Shown: positions 49,322 through 57,562 of the stretch, piece after piece
Numbering within the stretch: the stretch's first letter is position 1
Layout of the letters: each line of letters begins with the position of its first letter
Source of the DNA: a virus
Direction: 5' to 3' (one strand)
Virus record (IMG/VR): IMGVR_UViG_3300031997_000620
Coordinates: 1-64,000 of that record
Length of the DNA: 64,000 nt
Made by a program: the position numbers and the translations under genes
Notes under the pieces: model-generated
The model's input: only the letters and a program-made list of their open reading frames with translations
Told to the model about the DNA's origin: nothing
Database searches by the model: none

Positions 49322-50340
49322 TACGAATCAAGCACGTATTCAAATGACGAGAAATTTCGAATAGTAATGAATGCCCCTACAGCGTTGGGAGCAAGAACAG
49401 TAACAAGAGGATCTAGTGTGCTTAACCATCCTGACTGCCTAGGCTTCTGAGAGCTTAAACGAGCTTGCAGTTTTATTGCAATATCTCCACTCTGAACTTG
49501 ATGTAACCGTTGACAAAAAGTCCCAGTTCGACCTGTGCGGAGCGGCCCAGGCAGAAGAAACGGCCCACGATCAATTGTTCCCTGAATATCATCTCCCAAT
49601 TGAGTCCCTGTGTGGGCACGCATTCCTTGAACGTTGTAGTTAGTTACTTGATATGTGTTTCCAATTTGTTTTCCATTTTCTGTCCATCTAAATTCTATAT
49701 CAGACCAGATAAGGTTATACAGGGGGCTAGTTTGAAGTTGAGGGCGGATATAAAAGTTGCACATGTAGAAGATAGACCCCCCAACTGCGGGGTGGGTTAT
49801 GCTCAAAACATCAAGCCAATTATTCCTAGTAGCTATTCTGGAGACAAATGATCCGTGAGTTCTATTGTCAAATACAGAGGAAGCTCTTGCTCGCAACGCG
49901 GCCTGTTCGATTGTTTCAGACCAAGGCCCAACTTCTCCATCAGTGCTAACTACTCGCAGCCTAAAAAAATAAACAAACCCAGGCTCAAGTTCCGTGAAAG
50001 TAAAAACAGGTTCACACGATTGGTATCTGTCGAAATTGCTAAAATTTCTATAGCGAGAAACGTCTTGCTCATAGAACAGGAATTTTCTCAATCCACGAGG
50101 AGGCTTATAGATAAACCGAATTTCATGATAATTTACTTCAATAATAAGGTCATGAGTTGTAATCTTAGGTAGGAACTCTGTGAATTTCCTGCTGAACGTC
50201 TGTTGAACTTGAGCAGCAAGGGAATTGTCCATTGCTGTGCGTAAGTGAGAAAGAAATAGCTTTAGCTGATTTACTCTACCTGCGGGCCATTGCCGTAGCT
50301 TGGTTTCCTGATTCGGAATTGTCCTACGAAATATAGCCAT
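49321..50340 (-). CDS. FnIII-containing tail appendage protein
   Basis: 339 residues. A helical N-terminus (about 15-55) leads into an FnIII domain ending FFRLRVVSTDGEVGPWSET, and then a beta-rich C-terminal domain. It is first in the series of three FnIII proteins behind the tail nozzle. A structural anchor or fibre role is likely; the paralogy within the trio is limited to the FnIII part. Confidence 0.7.
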   Translation of the reverse strand: MAIFRRTIPNQETKLRQWPAGRVNQLKLFLSHLRTAMDNSLAAQVQQTFSRKFTEFLPKITTHDLIIEVNYHEIRFIYKPPRGLRKFLFYEQDVSRYRNFSNFDRYQSCEPVFTFTELEPGFVYFFRLRVVSTDGEVGPWSETIEQAALRARASSVFDNRTHGSFVSRIATRNNWLDVLSITHPAVGGSIFYMCNFYIRPQLQTSPLYNLIWSDIEFRWTENGKQIGNTYQVTNYNVQGMRAHTGTQLGDDIQGTIDRGPFLLPGPLRTGRTGTFCQRLHQVQSGDIAIKLQARLSSQKPRQSGWLSTLDPLVTVLAPNAVGAFITIRNFSSFEYVLDS

Positions 50341-52949
50341 TAATTGGGGCCTCCTCCTCCACCCGAAACATTTTCAAGGTCAGTTACCGGGAACTGCCCC
50401 TCTCTTACGTGGAAGTACAGTCTAAGTGCAGTAATCGAACTATCCACACTTAGGTCCGAGTTGGTTAAAGTTATTCTCACATATTCAGATCTCACAGCAG
50501 TTCCAAACTTCACCGGCAATCGGAGCAGAGAGTTGTTGCTTCCAAAGTTAAAAGTTAGGGTTGCTGTATCTGTAGGCTGTGCTTGATCGGGGCCTTTAGC
50601 CATATCGATTGTAGCCGTCCAAGTACAAGCGTCTCCTTTTTGTCGAATTTCTAGATATGTAGGCTCAACCTTCCCCGTTACCCCTTCGGACTCTGCCCCA
50701 AGCGGGCCTAAGCGCAAATAGGGAGACTGGAAGGTAGTAGTGACAGCACTTTCAACGCCTGCGGTACTTGTCCAGTTCTGGGAGGTTGTTGTGATTATTT
50801 CCATAATCATTCCATCATCTGTACCAGCATAGATATGAAAGTCGCCATTAGAGTCTTCAATCTCTTCGGCACAAATTAGGTTTAATTCGGCAGGAGGAGT
50901 TATATTAGACCACCACCCGGTTCGAATATCATCTACCGCGTACTGGTAATGTAAGATGGAGTCATATACCGGAGGCGTATCAGGAGCAACATCTGCCGCA
51001 CTAGGATTAAACTGAATTAGGCTATTTCTGGCCTTGCTATGAGCAGTATGGACATACTCAATATTCGTTCTATCTAGAGCCGCATACTTGTCTCTAATTG
51101 GCTCACTAACCTTAGATGTATCATTCAAATCGTAAAGTCTCAGGCCGTCACGGTCTACGGCATACCCTACAAGTTTTGCGGTTCCACATGCTCGCCGACC
51201 TACGCATCCCATATTCTCTATCATTTTGTCTACTGCAAAATCTGGGTTATCCCCGATTACTTGCCATTTTCCTGTTTCAGTTTCTACAACGATACCGCTG
51301 TAAGTCTCATAGATGCCAGTGATTTTATCGTCCAACTCAAATGTATTAATGAGAGGCCATGCTTCGAGGCTGTCATCTTCCGAGAAGTAAAGGGTGTTCG
51401 GGCTCTGTGCATCTCCAGCCATAAACCCGGTGCGCTTCCAAATCTTGAAGATACCCCCATGAGGCGGCTCGGAGTTATCAGACGAGAAGTCTCCAGCCTG
51501 AGGAGCCGTAACTTCCGAGAGTGAGCCATCAGGTACCTCGTCTTGGAATGAAGTTTCTACGTTATTCGGCAACTCGGTAAGCTTGAGGAAAATAGTTCCA
51601 CCAGCCACAGTTCTGTACAGTCTTCGCGCTGTAACTTGCTTATCTACAGCCACCGGGATAAAATTGAGATAGAAAGTTCCATGAAGTTGAGCTGTTAACT
51701 CTGTAGACTTTGGGCCAGTATTAGATTCAAATCCATACTTGTTGACGAACGATGTTCTCCATTGGTAGGTGCCAGTGAAAAGACCATTTCCTAGAGCTAA
51801 AACGGTAGGAGCACCCTGATCGAATACCACAAACTTGTCCAAACGGATGCCCTCAAATATGGTTCCGGTGGCGCTCTGAAACTCAAACTTGAGAAATGTT
51901 ACGTTACTGTTTGTACCAGCAGGATCGGGATTGAACGTTCCTAGCTTTCTACCAAATGGGCCGTCTTCATAGCTATTGAAACCTGATTGACCATAGTGTA
52001 TAGGCCCACCGTTAGCAATAGCGGACGCAATGTCAATCTTGATAAAGTTCCAGCCTTCGTTTAGATCACCTTTCTGGTAATCGAATCTCCAATAGTTAGA
52101 TGCGTTTGTTCCCAGGTAAACTGAAAAACAACGAGCTAAACCTGAAGATGTATCAGGTGTAGCTGTAAATGCGTTGTCTAATTGCCCTCTGGGGATGTAC
52201 AACCAGAAGGCCACGCGCTCCTGTGAGGCCCCTCCAATGAGGCCAACAGTTCTTGTATCACGAATCACATCAAATGCAGTTACGGTTTTTTGAATCGAAC
52301 AAAGGGTGGTTGCTGCGGTTTGATTGATCTGGACTGCTGCACCATCATAGGATACGGTAGTGTCATCCGTAACCGTGCAGTTTGAAATTCCCGTTGTCCA
52401 AGTACCTGCACTAGAGAAGTCTTCTTTAATCTCTTCTTGAGATCCGGGAGGCTTGAGCCCCCAATTGCTGATACGAGCCCCGTCATACTTAAGCATTTGG
52501 TCGCCCCGACCGATGATGTCGGGGTCATAGTTAGTCATATAGAGAAATCTATCTAGCTGATCGTAAGTATGAAAAAGTCCGCTTACCCTTCCGCTAGTGG
52601 AAGCGGTTCCGGCAGAGGTATTGGGAATATCATCTAAAGCTGTTCCGTTAAGCTTCTTTATGTAGGTGCCTGAAGCGATCATGACGTGACGAAGGATAGC
52701 TCCTGCAAGGTCTGATGCTTTGTAGAATCCAATCCAAGAAATCGGTTTAGCAACCGCGGCTTCTGTATAGGGTGCAGATAGGACTCGACTTGAGCCCTTT
52801 AGTTTGGAAGTGGCTCCATAGATATTGAAGAAGTCAACATTGCTTGCAACCTTTAGTTGCTCGGGAGCTAGGACATCAGTAGAAGATTTGGTATAAAGCC
52901 CTGCCCAGTTCTTAAGGTCAACGTAAGGCAGCCTCGGCCGATCCGGCAT
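50340..52949 (-). CDS. Tail nozzle (T7 gp12-like) protein
   Basis: 869 residues. The N-terminus LKNWAGLYTKSSTDVLAPEQLKVASN, the middle YQWRTSFVNKYGFESNTGP, RRLYRTVAGGTIFLK and NTLYFSEDDSLEAW are the recurring pattern of tail tubular protein B/nozzle proteins with beta-propeller-like repeats. It forms the tip of a short tail. It is preceded by AGGAGA and sits next to the gp11-like adaptor, as in T7. Confidence 0.75.
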   Translation of the reverse strand: MPDRPRLPYVDLKNWAGLYTKSSTDVLAPEQLKVASNVDFFNIYGATSKLKGSSRVLSAPYTEAAVAKPISWIGFYKASDLAGAILRHVMIASGTYIKKLNGTALDDIPNTSAGTASTSGRVSGLFHTYDQLDRFLYMTNYDPDIIGRGDQMLKYDGARISNWGLKPPGSQEEIKEDFSSAGTWTTGISNCTVTDDTTVSYDGAAVQINQTAATTLCSIQKTVTAFDVIRDTRTVGLIGGASQERVAFWLYIPRGQLDNAFTATPDTSSGLARCFSVYLGTNASNYWRFDYQKGDLNEGWNFIKIDIASAIANGGPIHYGQSGFNSYEDGPFGRKLGTFNPDPAGTNSNVTFLKFEFQSATGTIFEGIRLDKFVVFDQGAPTVLALGNGLFTGTYQWRTSFVNKYGFESNTGPKSTELTAQLHGTFYLNFIPVAVDKQVTARRLYRTVAGGTIFLKLTELPNNVETSFQDEVPDGSLSEVTAPQAGDFSSDNSEPPHGGIFKIWKRTGFMAGDAQSPNTLYFSEDDSLEAWPLINTFELDDKITGIYETYSGIVVETETGKWQVIGDNPDFAVDKMIENMGCVGRRACGTAKLVGYAVDRDGLRLYDLNDTSKVSEPIRDKYAALDRTNIEYVHTAHSKARNSLIQFNPSAADVAPDTPPVYDSILHYQYAVDDIRTGWWSNITPPAELNLICAEEIEDSNGDFHIYAGTDDGMIMEIITTTSQNWTSTAGVESAVTTTFQSPYLRLGPLGAESEGVTGKVEPTYLEIRQKGDACTWTATIDMAKGPDQAQPTDTATLTFNFGSNNSLLRLPVKFGTAVRSEYVRITLTNSDLSVDSSITALRLYFHVREGQFPVTDLENVSGGGGGPN

Positions 52950-53019
52950 AGCACATTCTCCTAGTTATCAACAACCCTTAACAACAGCAACATGTCCAGC
53001 TACAATGTCAGTATCAACT

Positions 53020-53718
53020 CTAACTGTCCCTGTAATGTGGAACAAACGGCACAATCCCTTGCTGTGACGTAATCCGATCATCAATATACCTAAGCCACTT
53101 AATCTCCCACTCACTTCTCCAAGTCATGAACGTTCTCTGGAGCCCTGCCTCCTGAAGCTCCTCTGCGTGCATCAGTCCAACAACGGTATCTAGTACTAAC
53201 AGCTCGTCAAAGATTTCAGGGAAGTCCGGATGTAGGACATCTCCATCATCAACAATCTCTGTGGGAATACCATTGTACTCCATCCTGAGTCCCTGTGATA
53301 CTGTGATCTGGGGGGCGGGCTCTAGCACAAACCCACCGCTAATCGGGCGGAAGTGGCAGTAGTAAGAGTCCTGTCCGTAGGCACCCGAAACCGGGTTGCT
53401 CTCGTATCGCCGCTCATATCGTTGAATCGGTGACACCCTGCCATCAGCCCGGACAAGTTCCAGCTTTAGCAAGCGGGTGAACCCCGGAGGCCACTCGTAT
53501 CTAGCTTTGAGGGCTTCAATATCTCGGAAGGACACATTCTGAAAGTGTCCCTCATGAGCTAGGTGCAGTTCCGTACAGCGCAGCCGATATTGCGAATTTA
53601 GAACCTGTCGAATGAAGGCGTTATCCCAATGTGAGACAGCTTCGTCGGGCTGTTTGATGTATCTGCGAGTACGGATAATTAGCTGACCTACTGTACGCGC
53701 AAGCTGGGCTGTAGCCAT
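53020..53718 (-). CDS. Head-tail adaptor / tail tubular protein A (gp11-like)
   Basis: 232 residues. A helical N-terminus, the central YEWPPGFTRLLKLELVR, and the C-terminal PDFPEIFDELLVLDTVVGLM resemble gp11/gp4-type adaptors that sit below the portal of podoviruses. Its position directly before the nozzle gene supports this. Confidence 0.68.
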   Translation of the reverse strand: MATAQLARTVGQLIIRTRRYIKQPDEAVSHWDNAFIRQVLNSQYRLRCTELHLAHEGHFQNVSFRDIEALKARYEWPPGFTRLLKLELVRADGRVSPIQRYERRYESNPVSGAYGQDSYYCHFRPISGGFVLEPAPQITVSQGLRMEYNGIPTEIVDDGDVLHPDFPEIFDELLVLDTVVGLMHAEELQEAGLQRTFMTWRSEWEIKWLRYIDDRITSQQGIVPFVPHYRDS

Positions 53719-53720
53719 TC

Positions 53721-54236
53721 TTACTCCTCTAGCGCCTTAATGCGCGCAGTCCATCCCCGTCCAAATCGTACAGCTCCTCTAATTCTCTTTACTCTTACTT
53801 CCCGGTTTGCATTATACCTTTTAGCTAAACTGTCCTCTCCATGCTCGGCTGTATAATCAAGCACCGATTGAATAGTCTTGGCCCCCATGTTTCCATCCGG
53901 TTTGTTTCCTAAGATTCTCTGAAGAGACTTAACAGCCGTAGATTGTCCCGACAAGACAGCACTGTCCATAACCGTCTTACCAACTGCACGCGGAAGCTGC
54001 TCGCCTTGGATCTTGTTCCAGTATTCTCTTTCGTAGATCTTTGTAGCGTCTTCTTGAGCTAGGTTTTTGACATCTACGTCAGGGAAGGTGTTTTTGGAAA
54101 TGCCAAACTTCGTTTCCCCTCCATACTTTTTCGGGTAATCAACAAGCTGGTCCGTCTCGTGTTTGTAGACGTGCTGAAGCGCCTCTACAAACTTAGGCTT
54201 CTCGAACGGGTTTCGCTTTTTCTTCTCTTCAGCCAC
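53721..54236 (-). CDS. GH108-type lysozyme (endolysin or virion lysin)
   Basis: 171 residues. An N-terminal catalytic segment (YKHETDQLVDYPKKYGGETKF, with a candidate catalytic Glu near residue 27), the IYEREYWNK block and a peptidoglycan-binding end (LQRILGNKPDGNMGAKTI) fit glycoside hydrolase family 108 muramidases. There is no signal peptide. Found between tail genes and away from lysis genes, it could be the endolysin or part of the tail. Confidence 0.8.
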   Translation of the reverse strand: MAEEKKKRNPFEKPKFVEALQHVYKHETDQLVDYPKKYGGETKFGISKNTFPDVDVKNLAQEDATKIYEREYWNKIQGEQLPRAVGKTVMDSAVLSGQSTAVKSLQRILGNKPDGNMGAKTIQSVLDYTAEHGEDSLAKRYNANREVRVKRIRGAVRFGRGWTARIKALEE

Positions 54237-54240
54237 TACT

Positions 54241-54933
54241 TTACTCTTTTCTCCACTGCTCGGGCAAAATGAGCCCGCCTTCAGTGTCCGTCAGAGGGCG
54301 AACAATCCGACTCTTATTGCCTTGCCCACTAAAGCTAGTGATGATGTCCTTCGTGGGATTGGTGGCGTTGATCCTTCCGCTCGACATATTGTCCATAGCG
54401 CGTGTGAGGAGCCACCTGTTCTCTTCCATGACCGCATTGTTCAATTCTTGGACATCCGCCTTCTCAGACTCCTTGATCGTGTCTACGCCCTGACGAAGCA
54501 TCTCGAAATACTTTTTCATTCCGTATTTCGTAATGATGCTAGTCTGAAGATGTAGGCGACGAGCAAGGTGAGAAAGGTAGGCGGGTGAGGAGGATAGAAC
54601 CGGGGCAACGTGACTCCACCCATGCTGATGCAGCTCCCAGATGTGCCAGAGATTTTCAACGATGGGAGCATTATCCGGTCGCCGGAGTACCCAGCCCCAA
54701 ACCTCTCTGCTGTGTTCTTCATGAATGTGGAAGCGAGGGTCTTCAGCCGCGCCCATATACTCATTCATAACGGGATCTGTCTCAGTACGGTAGTCGTGCC
54801 AGACAAGATGCAGCCGGTTATCAATGCTTCTTAGGTCATCAAAGAACCCACCACATAGGTCTACACCCGGCCTAAATTGCCGGAAGTACACGTTCGAACG
54901 CGGACGAAAAGTCCTCGGGAGCTTATAGCTCAT
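54241..54933 (-). CDS. Hypothetical protein in the virion gene block
   Basis: 230 residues, rich in His, Trp and Arg in the first half (WHDYRTETD; HIHEEHSREVWGWVLRRPD) and helical in the middle. I do not recognise a family. It lies between a small beta protein and the lysozyme with AGGAGG upstream, so a head-completion or tail role is possible. Confidence 0.65.
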   Translation of the reverse strand: MSYKLPRTFRPRSNVYFRQFRPGVDLCGGFFDDLRSIDNRLHLVWHDYRTETDPVMNEYMGAAEDPRFHIHEEHSREVWGWVLRRPDNAPIVENLWHIWELHQHGWSHVAPVLSSSPAYLSHLARRLHLQTSIITKYGMKKYFEMLRQGVDTIKESEKADVQELNNAVMEENRWLLTRAMDNMSSGRINATNPTKDIITSFSGQGNKSRIVRPLTDTEGGLILPEQWRKE

Positions 54934-54960
54934 TTTCTATCCTCCTCCCCTTAAGTTAGA

Positions 54961-55239
54961 CTATGACCAGACGCTATCGCCAAACACTAGAACTACGTGG
55001 GCAATTGCACCAGCAGGGTCACGTAGCGTGACGGTCTTGCCGCTTACAGTAGCCGAACAATTCTGGGTCGTGGAGCCTGCATCTGCCGCCGGGAACATAC
55101 ATGCAAACGACGGTGAAGCGAGCTTACTTACAACAGTATCATCATTGGATGCTGTTGCGAGATAGATTACTTCCATCTTGAACGGGCCTAGAGCAACGAT
55201 AAAACTCTTATCGCCTTTAACCGGGGTTAGTGCTGACAT
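54961..55239 (-). CDS. Small beta protein, possible decoration protein
   Basis: 92 residues, strand-rich (FIVALGPFKMEVIYLATAS; SATVSGKTVTLRDPAGAIAH), with no charged clusters. It resembles small head-decoration or trimeric cement proteins in size and character but has no diagnostic motif. It overlaps the small zinc-finger gene upstream by 23 bases. AAGGAGA lies just inside that gene. Confidence 0.6.
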   Translation of the reverse strand: MSALTPVKGDKSFIVALGPFKMEVIYLATASNDDTVVSKLASPSFACMFPAADAGSTTQNCSATVSGKTVTLRDPAGAIAHVVLVFGDSVWS

Positions 55240-55378
55240 CTAATTTCTCCTTGTATTTCTTTTGCTTTTCTTCTCTGCACCTGTCACAAAACTTGGGTCT
55301 CTTGCCCTGTAGCCGTTTAAGGTAGAGCTGAGTTCCGCAAGTGTCACATCGGGTCCAGAGGACTCTGTTATCTCTCAT
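55217..55378 (-). CDS. 53-residue zinc-finger protein
   Basis: ATG at 55376-55378 (read leftward) opens MRDNRVLWTRCDTCGTQLYL, followed by KRLQGKRPKFCDRCREEKQK. The two CxxC pairs spaced 16 residues apart make a small zinc finger with a basic tail. The stop overlaps the next gene by 23 bases. The role is unknown; similar small phage fingers sit in structural operons. Confidence 0.62.
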   Translation of the reverse strand: MRDNRVLWTRCDTCGTQLYLKRLQGKRPKFCDRCREEKQKKYKEKLDVSTNPG

Positions 55379-55390
55379 ATACCTGAAATA

Positions 55391-55420
55391 GTTCGGGGGA
55401 TTCCGGAGAATCCCCCGAAC
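55391..55420 (-). terminator. Perfect 12-bp hairpin, likely terminator
   Basis: GTTCGGGGGATT (55391-55402) and AATCCCCCGAAC (55409-55420) pair perfectly around a 6-base loop. Read leftward it follows the gene ending at 55445. The tail is TATTT rather than a long U-run, so it may terminate only partly and protect mRNA 3' ends. Confidence 0.65.
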
Positions 55421-55444
55421 ACCTTATTAAGTTGTAACTCTAGC

Positions 55445-55813
55445 TTATGCTAGTGATTCAACGTCGCGGGCGCCATCCCCTACTGCGAAGAAGGTTAGCA
55501 CGGGGTTATCTCCAGCAGCAGCCTGGGTGGCAGCAGTTTTAAAGACGACAACTTCATTTGCAGTTGACTGCCAAATAACCGAAGCTTCTACGGCGGTGAC
55601 TTCCGCACCAGTGAGTTGCTTAATTGTAAAGCTAACATGGTCGATCGTAGTTAGACCCAGATCGTTCGGAGACACGGGCTCTCCACCAACCGTATACGGA
55701 GCCATTGTGATAATGCCCCATGTCTGCGTCTTGCCCTGCTTCGGACTGCCTGAAGTATTGAAGCCCGGACCCGGAAGATACGAGCGCCCTAGAATCTGTA
55801 CTGTTTTTGCCAT
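55445..55813 (-). CDS. Small beta-rich virion protein candidate
   Basis: 122 residues, strand-rich, Thr/Val/Ala-heavy (ASVIWQSTANEVVVFKTAAT), starting MAKTVQILGRSYLPGPG. Its transcription unit is isolated by its own late-type promoter (55899-55912), a terminator upstream (55926-55961) and a hairpin downstream. That arrangement suits a highly expressed protein such as a decoration or major tail component; the sequence alone does not tell. Confidence 0.65.
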   Translation of the reverse strand: MAKTVQILGRSYLPGPGFNTSGSPKQGKTQTWGIITMAPYTVGGEPVSPNDLGLTTIDHVSFTIKQLTGAEVTAVEASVIWQSTANEVVVFKTAATQAAAGDNPVLTFFAVGDGARDVESLA

Positions 55814-55898
55814 TATGTTTTCCTTTTCTTTAGGAGCCGCGTTCCAAGTAGATTGCGGTCTTTCCTATTGTTTATTTTATGATGCAGGCATTCTCCGC

Positions 55899-55912
55899 CC
55901 TATTAAATTATC
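55899..55912 (-). promoter_or_regulatory. Late-type promoter motif, copy 2
   Basis: On the - strand this reads GATAATTTAATAGG, preceded by TTGA. It is directly downstream of a terminator and upstream of the gene at 55445-55813, just where a new transcript must start. Confidence 0.7.
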
Positions 55913-55925
55913 TCAATTTATTCAA

Positions 55926-55961
55926 CAAAAAAGAACCCCAAGACGATGCCCTGGGGTTCTT
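55926..55961 (-). terminator. Intrinsic terminator
   Basis: AAGAACCCCA (55931-55940) pairs with TGGGGTTCTT (55952-55961). Read leftward the stem is followed by a run of T at 55926-55930 and beyond. It terminates the transcript coming from the gene at 56120. Confidence 0.85.
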
Positions 55962-56005
55962 TAGATGCCTATCTGACGATAGGACTTGGAGAGCCGATGG
56001 TTATT

Positions 56006-56098
56006 CCGATTGGTTACGGAGCACTTTGAGGAGTGACTTACTGGATTTAAAATCATAATACCGACTGGTTACGGAGCACTTCCTCAAGTGACTAACTG
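56006..56098 (-). repeat. Two tandem 38-base repeats forming hairpins
   Basis: Copies at 56006-56043 and 56061-56098 share CCGA.TGGTTACGGAGCACT and an AGTGACT.ACTG end, with a 55-base period. Each contains a short hairpin (CACT.../...AGTG) whose loop differs. A third partial copy (CCGATGGTTA) lies at 55994-56003. They fall in the 3' untranslated part of the transcript from 56120. Confidence 0.75.
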
Positions 56099-56119
56099 AT
56101 TATAATGTGACTCTCTCTA

Positions 56120-56410
56120 CTATTCTGCGCCGTAGTTAATCATTCCGCCATGATACGAGACAACAATAATATCTTGTCCAACCGTACCATTATCAATGTT
56201 AAGCACATTTGCTTTTGCGCCACCACCGAGATAGAAACCTAGGGCCTTTCTCGTTGCCTGCGTACCACCCATCGGTACCGCATCTCGGGCCGGAGCCGGT
56301 AGAACAAGATGATCGCTAGTAGCTGTTGCAATGCGAACACGAGTAATACCAATCTGCTCGCCAGTCTTAAGGTCAACGAAAGTTTGACCTAGGGGTAGAA
56401 TCTTAGCCAT
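56120..56410 (-). CDS. Small beta-rich virion protein candidate
   Basis: 96 residues, beta-rich (TGEQIGITRVRIATATSDHLV; GQDIIVVSYHGGMINYG). Like the gene at 55445 it is a one-gene unit with its own late-type promoter (56468-56481) and terminator. A head decoration or minor structural role is plausible. A GAAAGGAGAAT ribosome site precedes the ATG. Confidence 0.65.
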   Translation of the reverse strand: MAKILPLGQTFVDLKTGEQIGITRVRIATATSDHLVLPAPARDAVPMGGTQATRKALGFYLGGGAKANVLNIDNGTVGQDIIVVSYHGGMINYGAE

Positions 56411-56467
56411 ATTAGGGATTCTCCTTTCTTAGAGATTTAGAGGGCGAGCATGAAGCTAGCTTCTCTT

Positions 56468-56481
56468 CCTATTTAATTATC
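56468..56481 (-). promoter_or_regulatory. Late-type promoter motif, copy 3
   Basis: On the - strand this reads GATAATTAAATAGG, preceded by GAGA. It sits between the helix-turn-helix gene and the small virion gene at 56120. The following GAAG-CTAG-CTTC can form a hairpin near the presumed 5' end. Confidence 0.7.
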
Positions 56482-56490
56482 TCTCTTCTC

Positions 56491-56769
56491 TTATTTATGT
56501 GCAAGTACCGACGCACGGAAATGCGGTCTTTCTGCCTCTTCTAAGGTTTTAAACTTTTTTGAATCCCTGAATCCTTTATGGTACCCATCTTCAAACCCTT
56601 GGGCATACTCTTCAGAGGGAACAAAGATGTGCTTGTGAAGTATAGACGTTTTGATTCGGCTGATGGTGCTAGCATCTACTTGAAAATGCTGAGCTATTCG
56701 CTTGTTGGGGGTTCCTACTTTTAGGAGTTTCTTTATTGTGAAAACATCTTCGTCATTGAGTTTTTTCAT
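56491..56769 (-). CDS. Helix-turn-helix protein
   Basis: 92 residues from ATG 56769. Residues about 6-45 (DEDVFTIKKLLKVGTPNKRI, AQHFQVDASTISRIKTSI) form a resolvase-type helix-turn-helix. It is followed by YAQGFEDGYHKGFRDSKKF, an aromatic helical region. It is a possible regulator of late genes, located amid the virion operon. It overlaps the previous gene by 17 bases. Confidence 0.7.
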   Translation of the reverse strand: MKKLNDEDVFTIKKLLKVGTPNKRIAQHFQVDASTISRIKTSILHKHIFVPSEEYAQGFEDGYHKGFRDSKKFKTLEEAERPHFRASVLAHK

Positions 56770-57088
56770 AAAGCTCAAAAAAAGGCACTCTCTTAACGAT
56801 TGCCTTGGTAAAGTTTTTGGGGTTATCTTTTACATCTTGAAGTACCCATTCTACGTTATTTTTATAATCATAAATGCTAACTTTTGAGGTGCGGGTTATA
56901 ACCACGGTAAATCTACTTGTTCTATAAATAACATTATCTTGTCTTGAATTAAATAGGTCTGACAAGATTGATTTCTTTAAGGAATCTCGCATGACTTTTG
57001 CCCAATGTTGCAAACGGGCATCACTAAAGTTTCCCGCTGGCATCTGAACACTCATGCTATACTTCTTTATGTTTATCTTACTTGACAT
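56753..57088 (-). CDS. Hypothetical basic protein, 111 aa
   Basis: I chose ATG 57088, which overlaps the upstream stop by 11 bases. A helical N-terminal half (ARLQHWAKVMRDSLKKSILS) is followed by strands RFTVVITRTSKVSIYD and a basic end. I do not recognise it. Confidence 0.6.
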   Translation of the reverse strand: MSSKINIKKYSMSVQMPAGNFSDARLQHWAKVMRDSLKKSILSDLFNSRQDNVIYRTSRFTVVITRTSKVSIYDYKNNVEWVLQDVKDNPKNFTKAIVKRVPFFELYEKTQ

Positions 57089-57455
57089 TGGTGTCTGATA
57101 TCTTTGCTGCAAAGAGGTGAAAGTCCATGTTCATCTTAAGGACAAACTCTTCGACCTTATCGATACAGGCCATTGCATCTTTATGGCACTCAATCAAAAA
57201 CTCGTCTGTGGATTGAGGGACTGCTCCTGTTCTGGGATTTCCAGATGATATGAACCGATTTACCATATAATCCGTGGGGTACTTTTCTCGGGCGATTTCG
57301 AGTTCCGCACATACCCCCAAGTGCTTCCAAGGCTGATGATCGGGAAATTCAAAATAGACATCAATCGCCAAATCGTATAGCTCGTCGTCTAGCTGGAAGT
57401 AATACTTACAGCCTTTGTATTCAAACTTTTTACTCGTCAGCGGGGGTTTCGGCAA
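57078..57455 (-). CDS. Hypothetical protein, 125 aa
   Basis: The start is TTG 57455, supported by GAGGAGG 6 bases upstream. It has an aromatic beta start (FEYKGCKYYFQLDDELYD) and a helical C-terminus (ACIDKVEEFVLKMNMD). I do not recognise it. It follows the major capsid terminator, so it needs its own or read-through transcription; no late-type motif is visible right before it. Confidence 0.62.
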   Translation of the reverse strand: MPKPPLTSKKFEYKGCKYYFQLDDELYDLAIDVYFEFPDHQPWKHLGVCAELEIAREKYPTDYMVNRFISSGNPRTGAVPQSTDEFLIECHKDAMACIDKVEEFVLKMNMDFHLFAAKISDTNVK

Positions 57456-57504
57456 GGATATCCTCCTCTAGTATTATCGCCTTTCCTCGTAAAAATAGCA
57501 AGTG

Positions 57505-57534
57505 AAAACCCCCGGAAAGTTGCCTTTCCGGGGG
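57505..57534 (-). terminator. Strong intrinsic terminator after the capsid gene
   Basis: CCCCCGGAAAG (57509-57519) pairs with CTTTCCGGGGG (57524-57534) around a 4-base loop. Read leftward it is followed by TTTT. It follows the capsid stop by 28 bases. Confidence 0.92.
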
Positions 57535-57562
57535 CTTACGTTCGCTAACCTATGCTGTCCGC

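Larger units (their letters stand above)
55814..56119 (-). other. Non-coding regulatory gap with promoter, terminator and repeats
   Basis: 306 bases without a credible gene. Read leftward it holds the 3' end of the transcript from 56120 with two tandem repeats (56006-56098), a small hairpin CCTATC/GATAGG (55968-55983), an intrinsic terminator (55926-55961) and the late-type promoter copy (55899-55912). A leader of about 85 bases precedes the gene at 55813, with AAGGAAAAC-type purines before its ATG. Confidence 0.7.
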
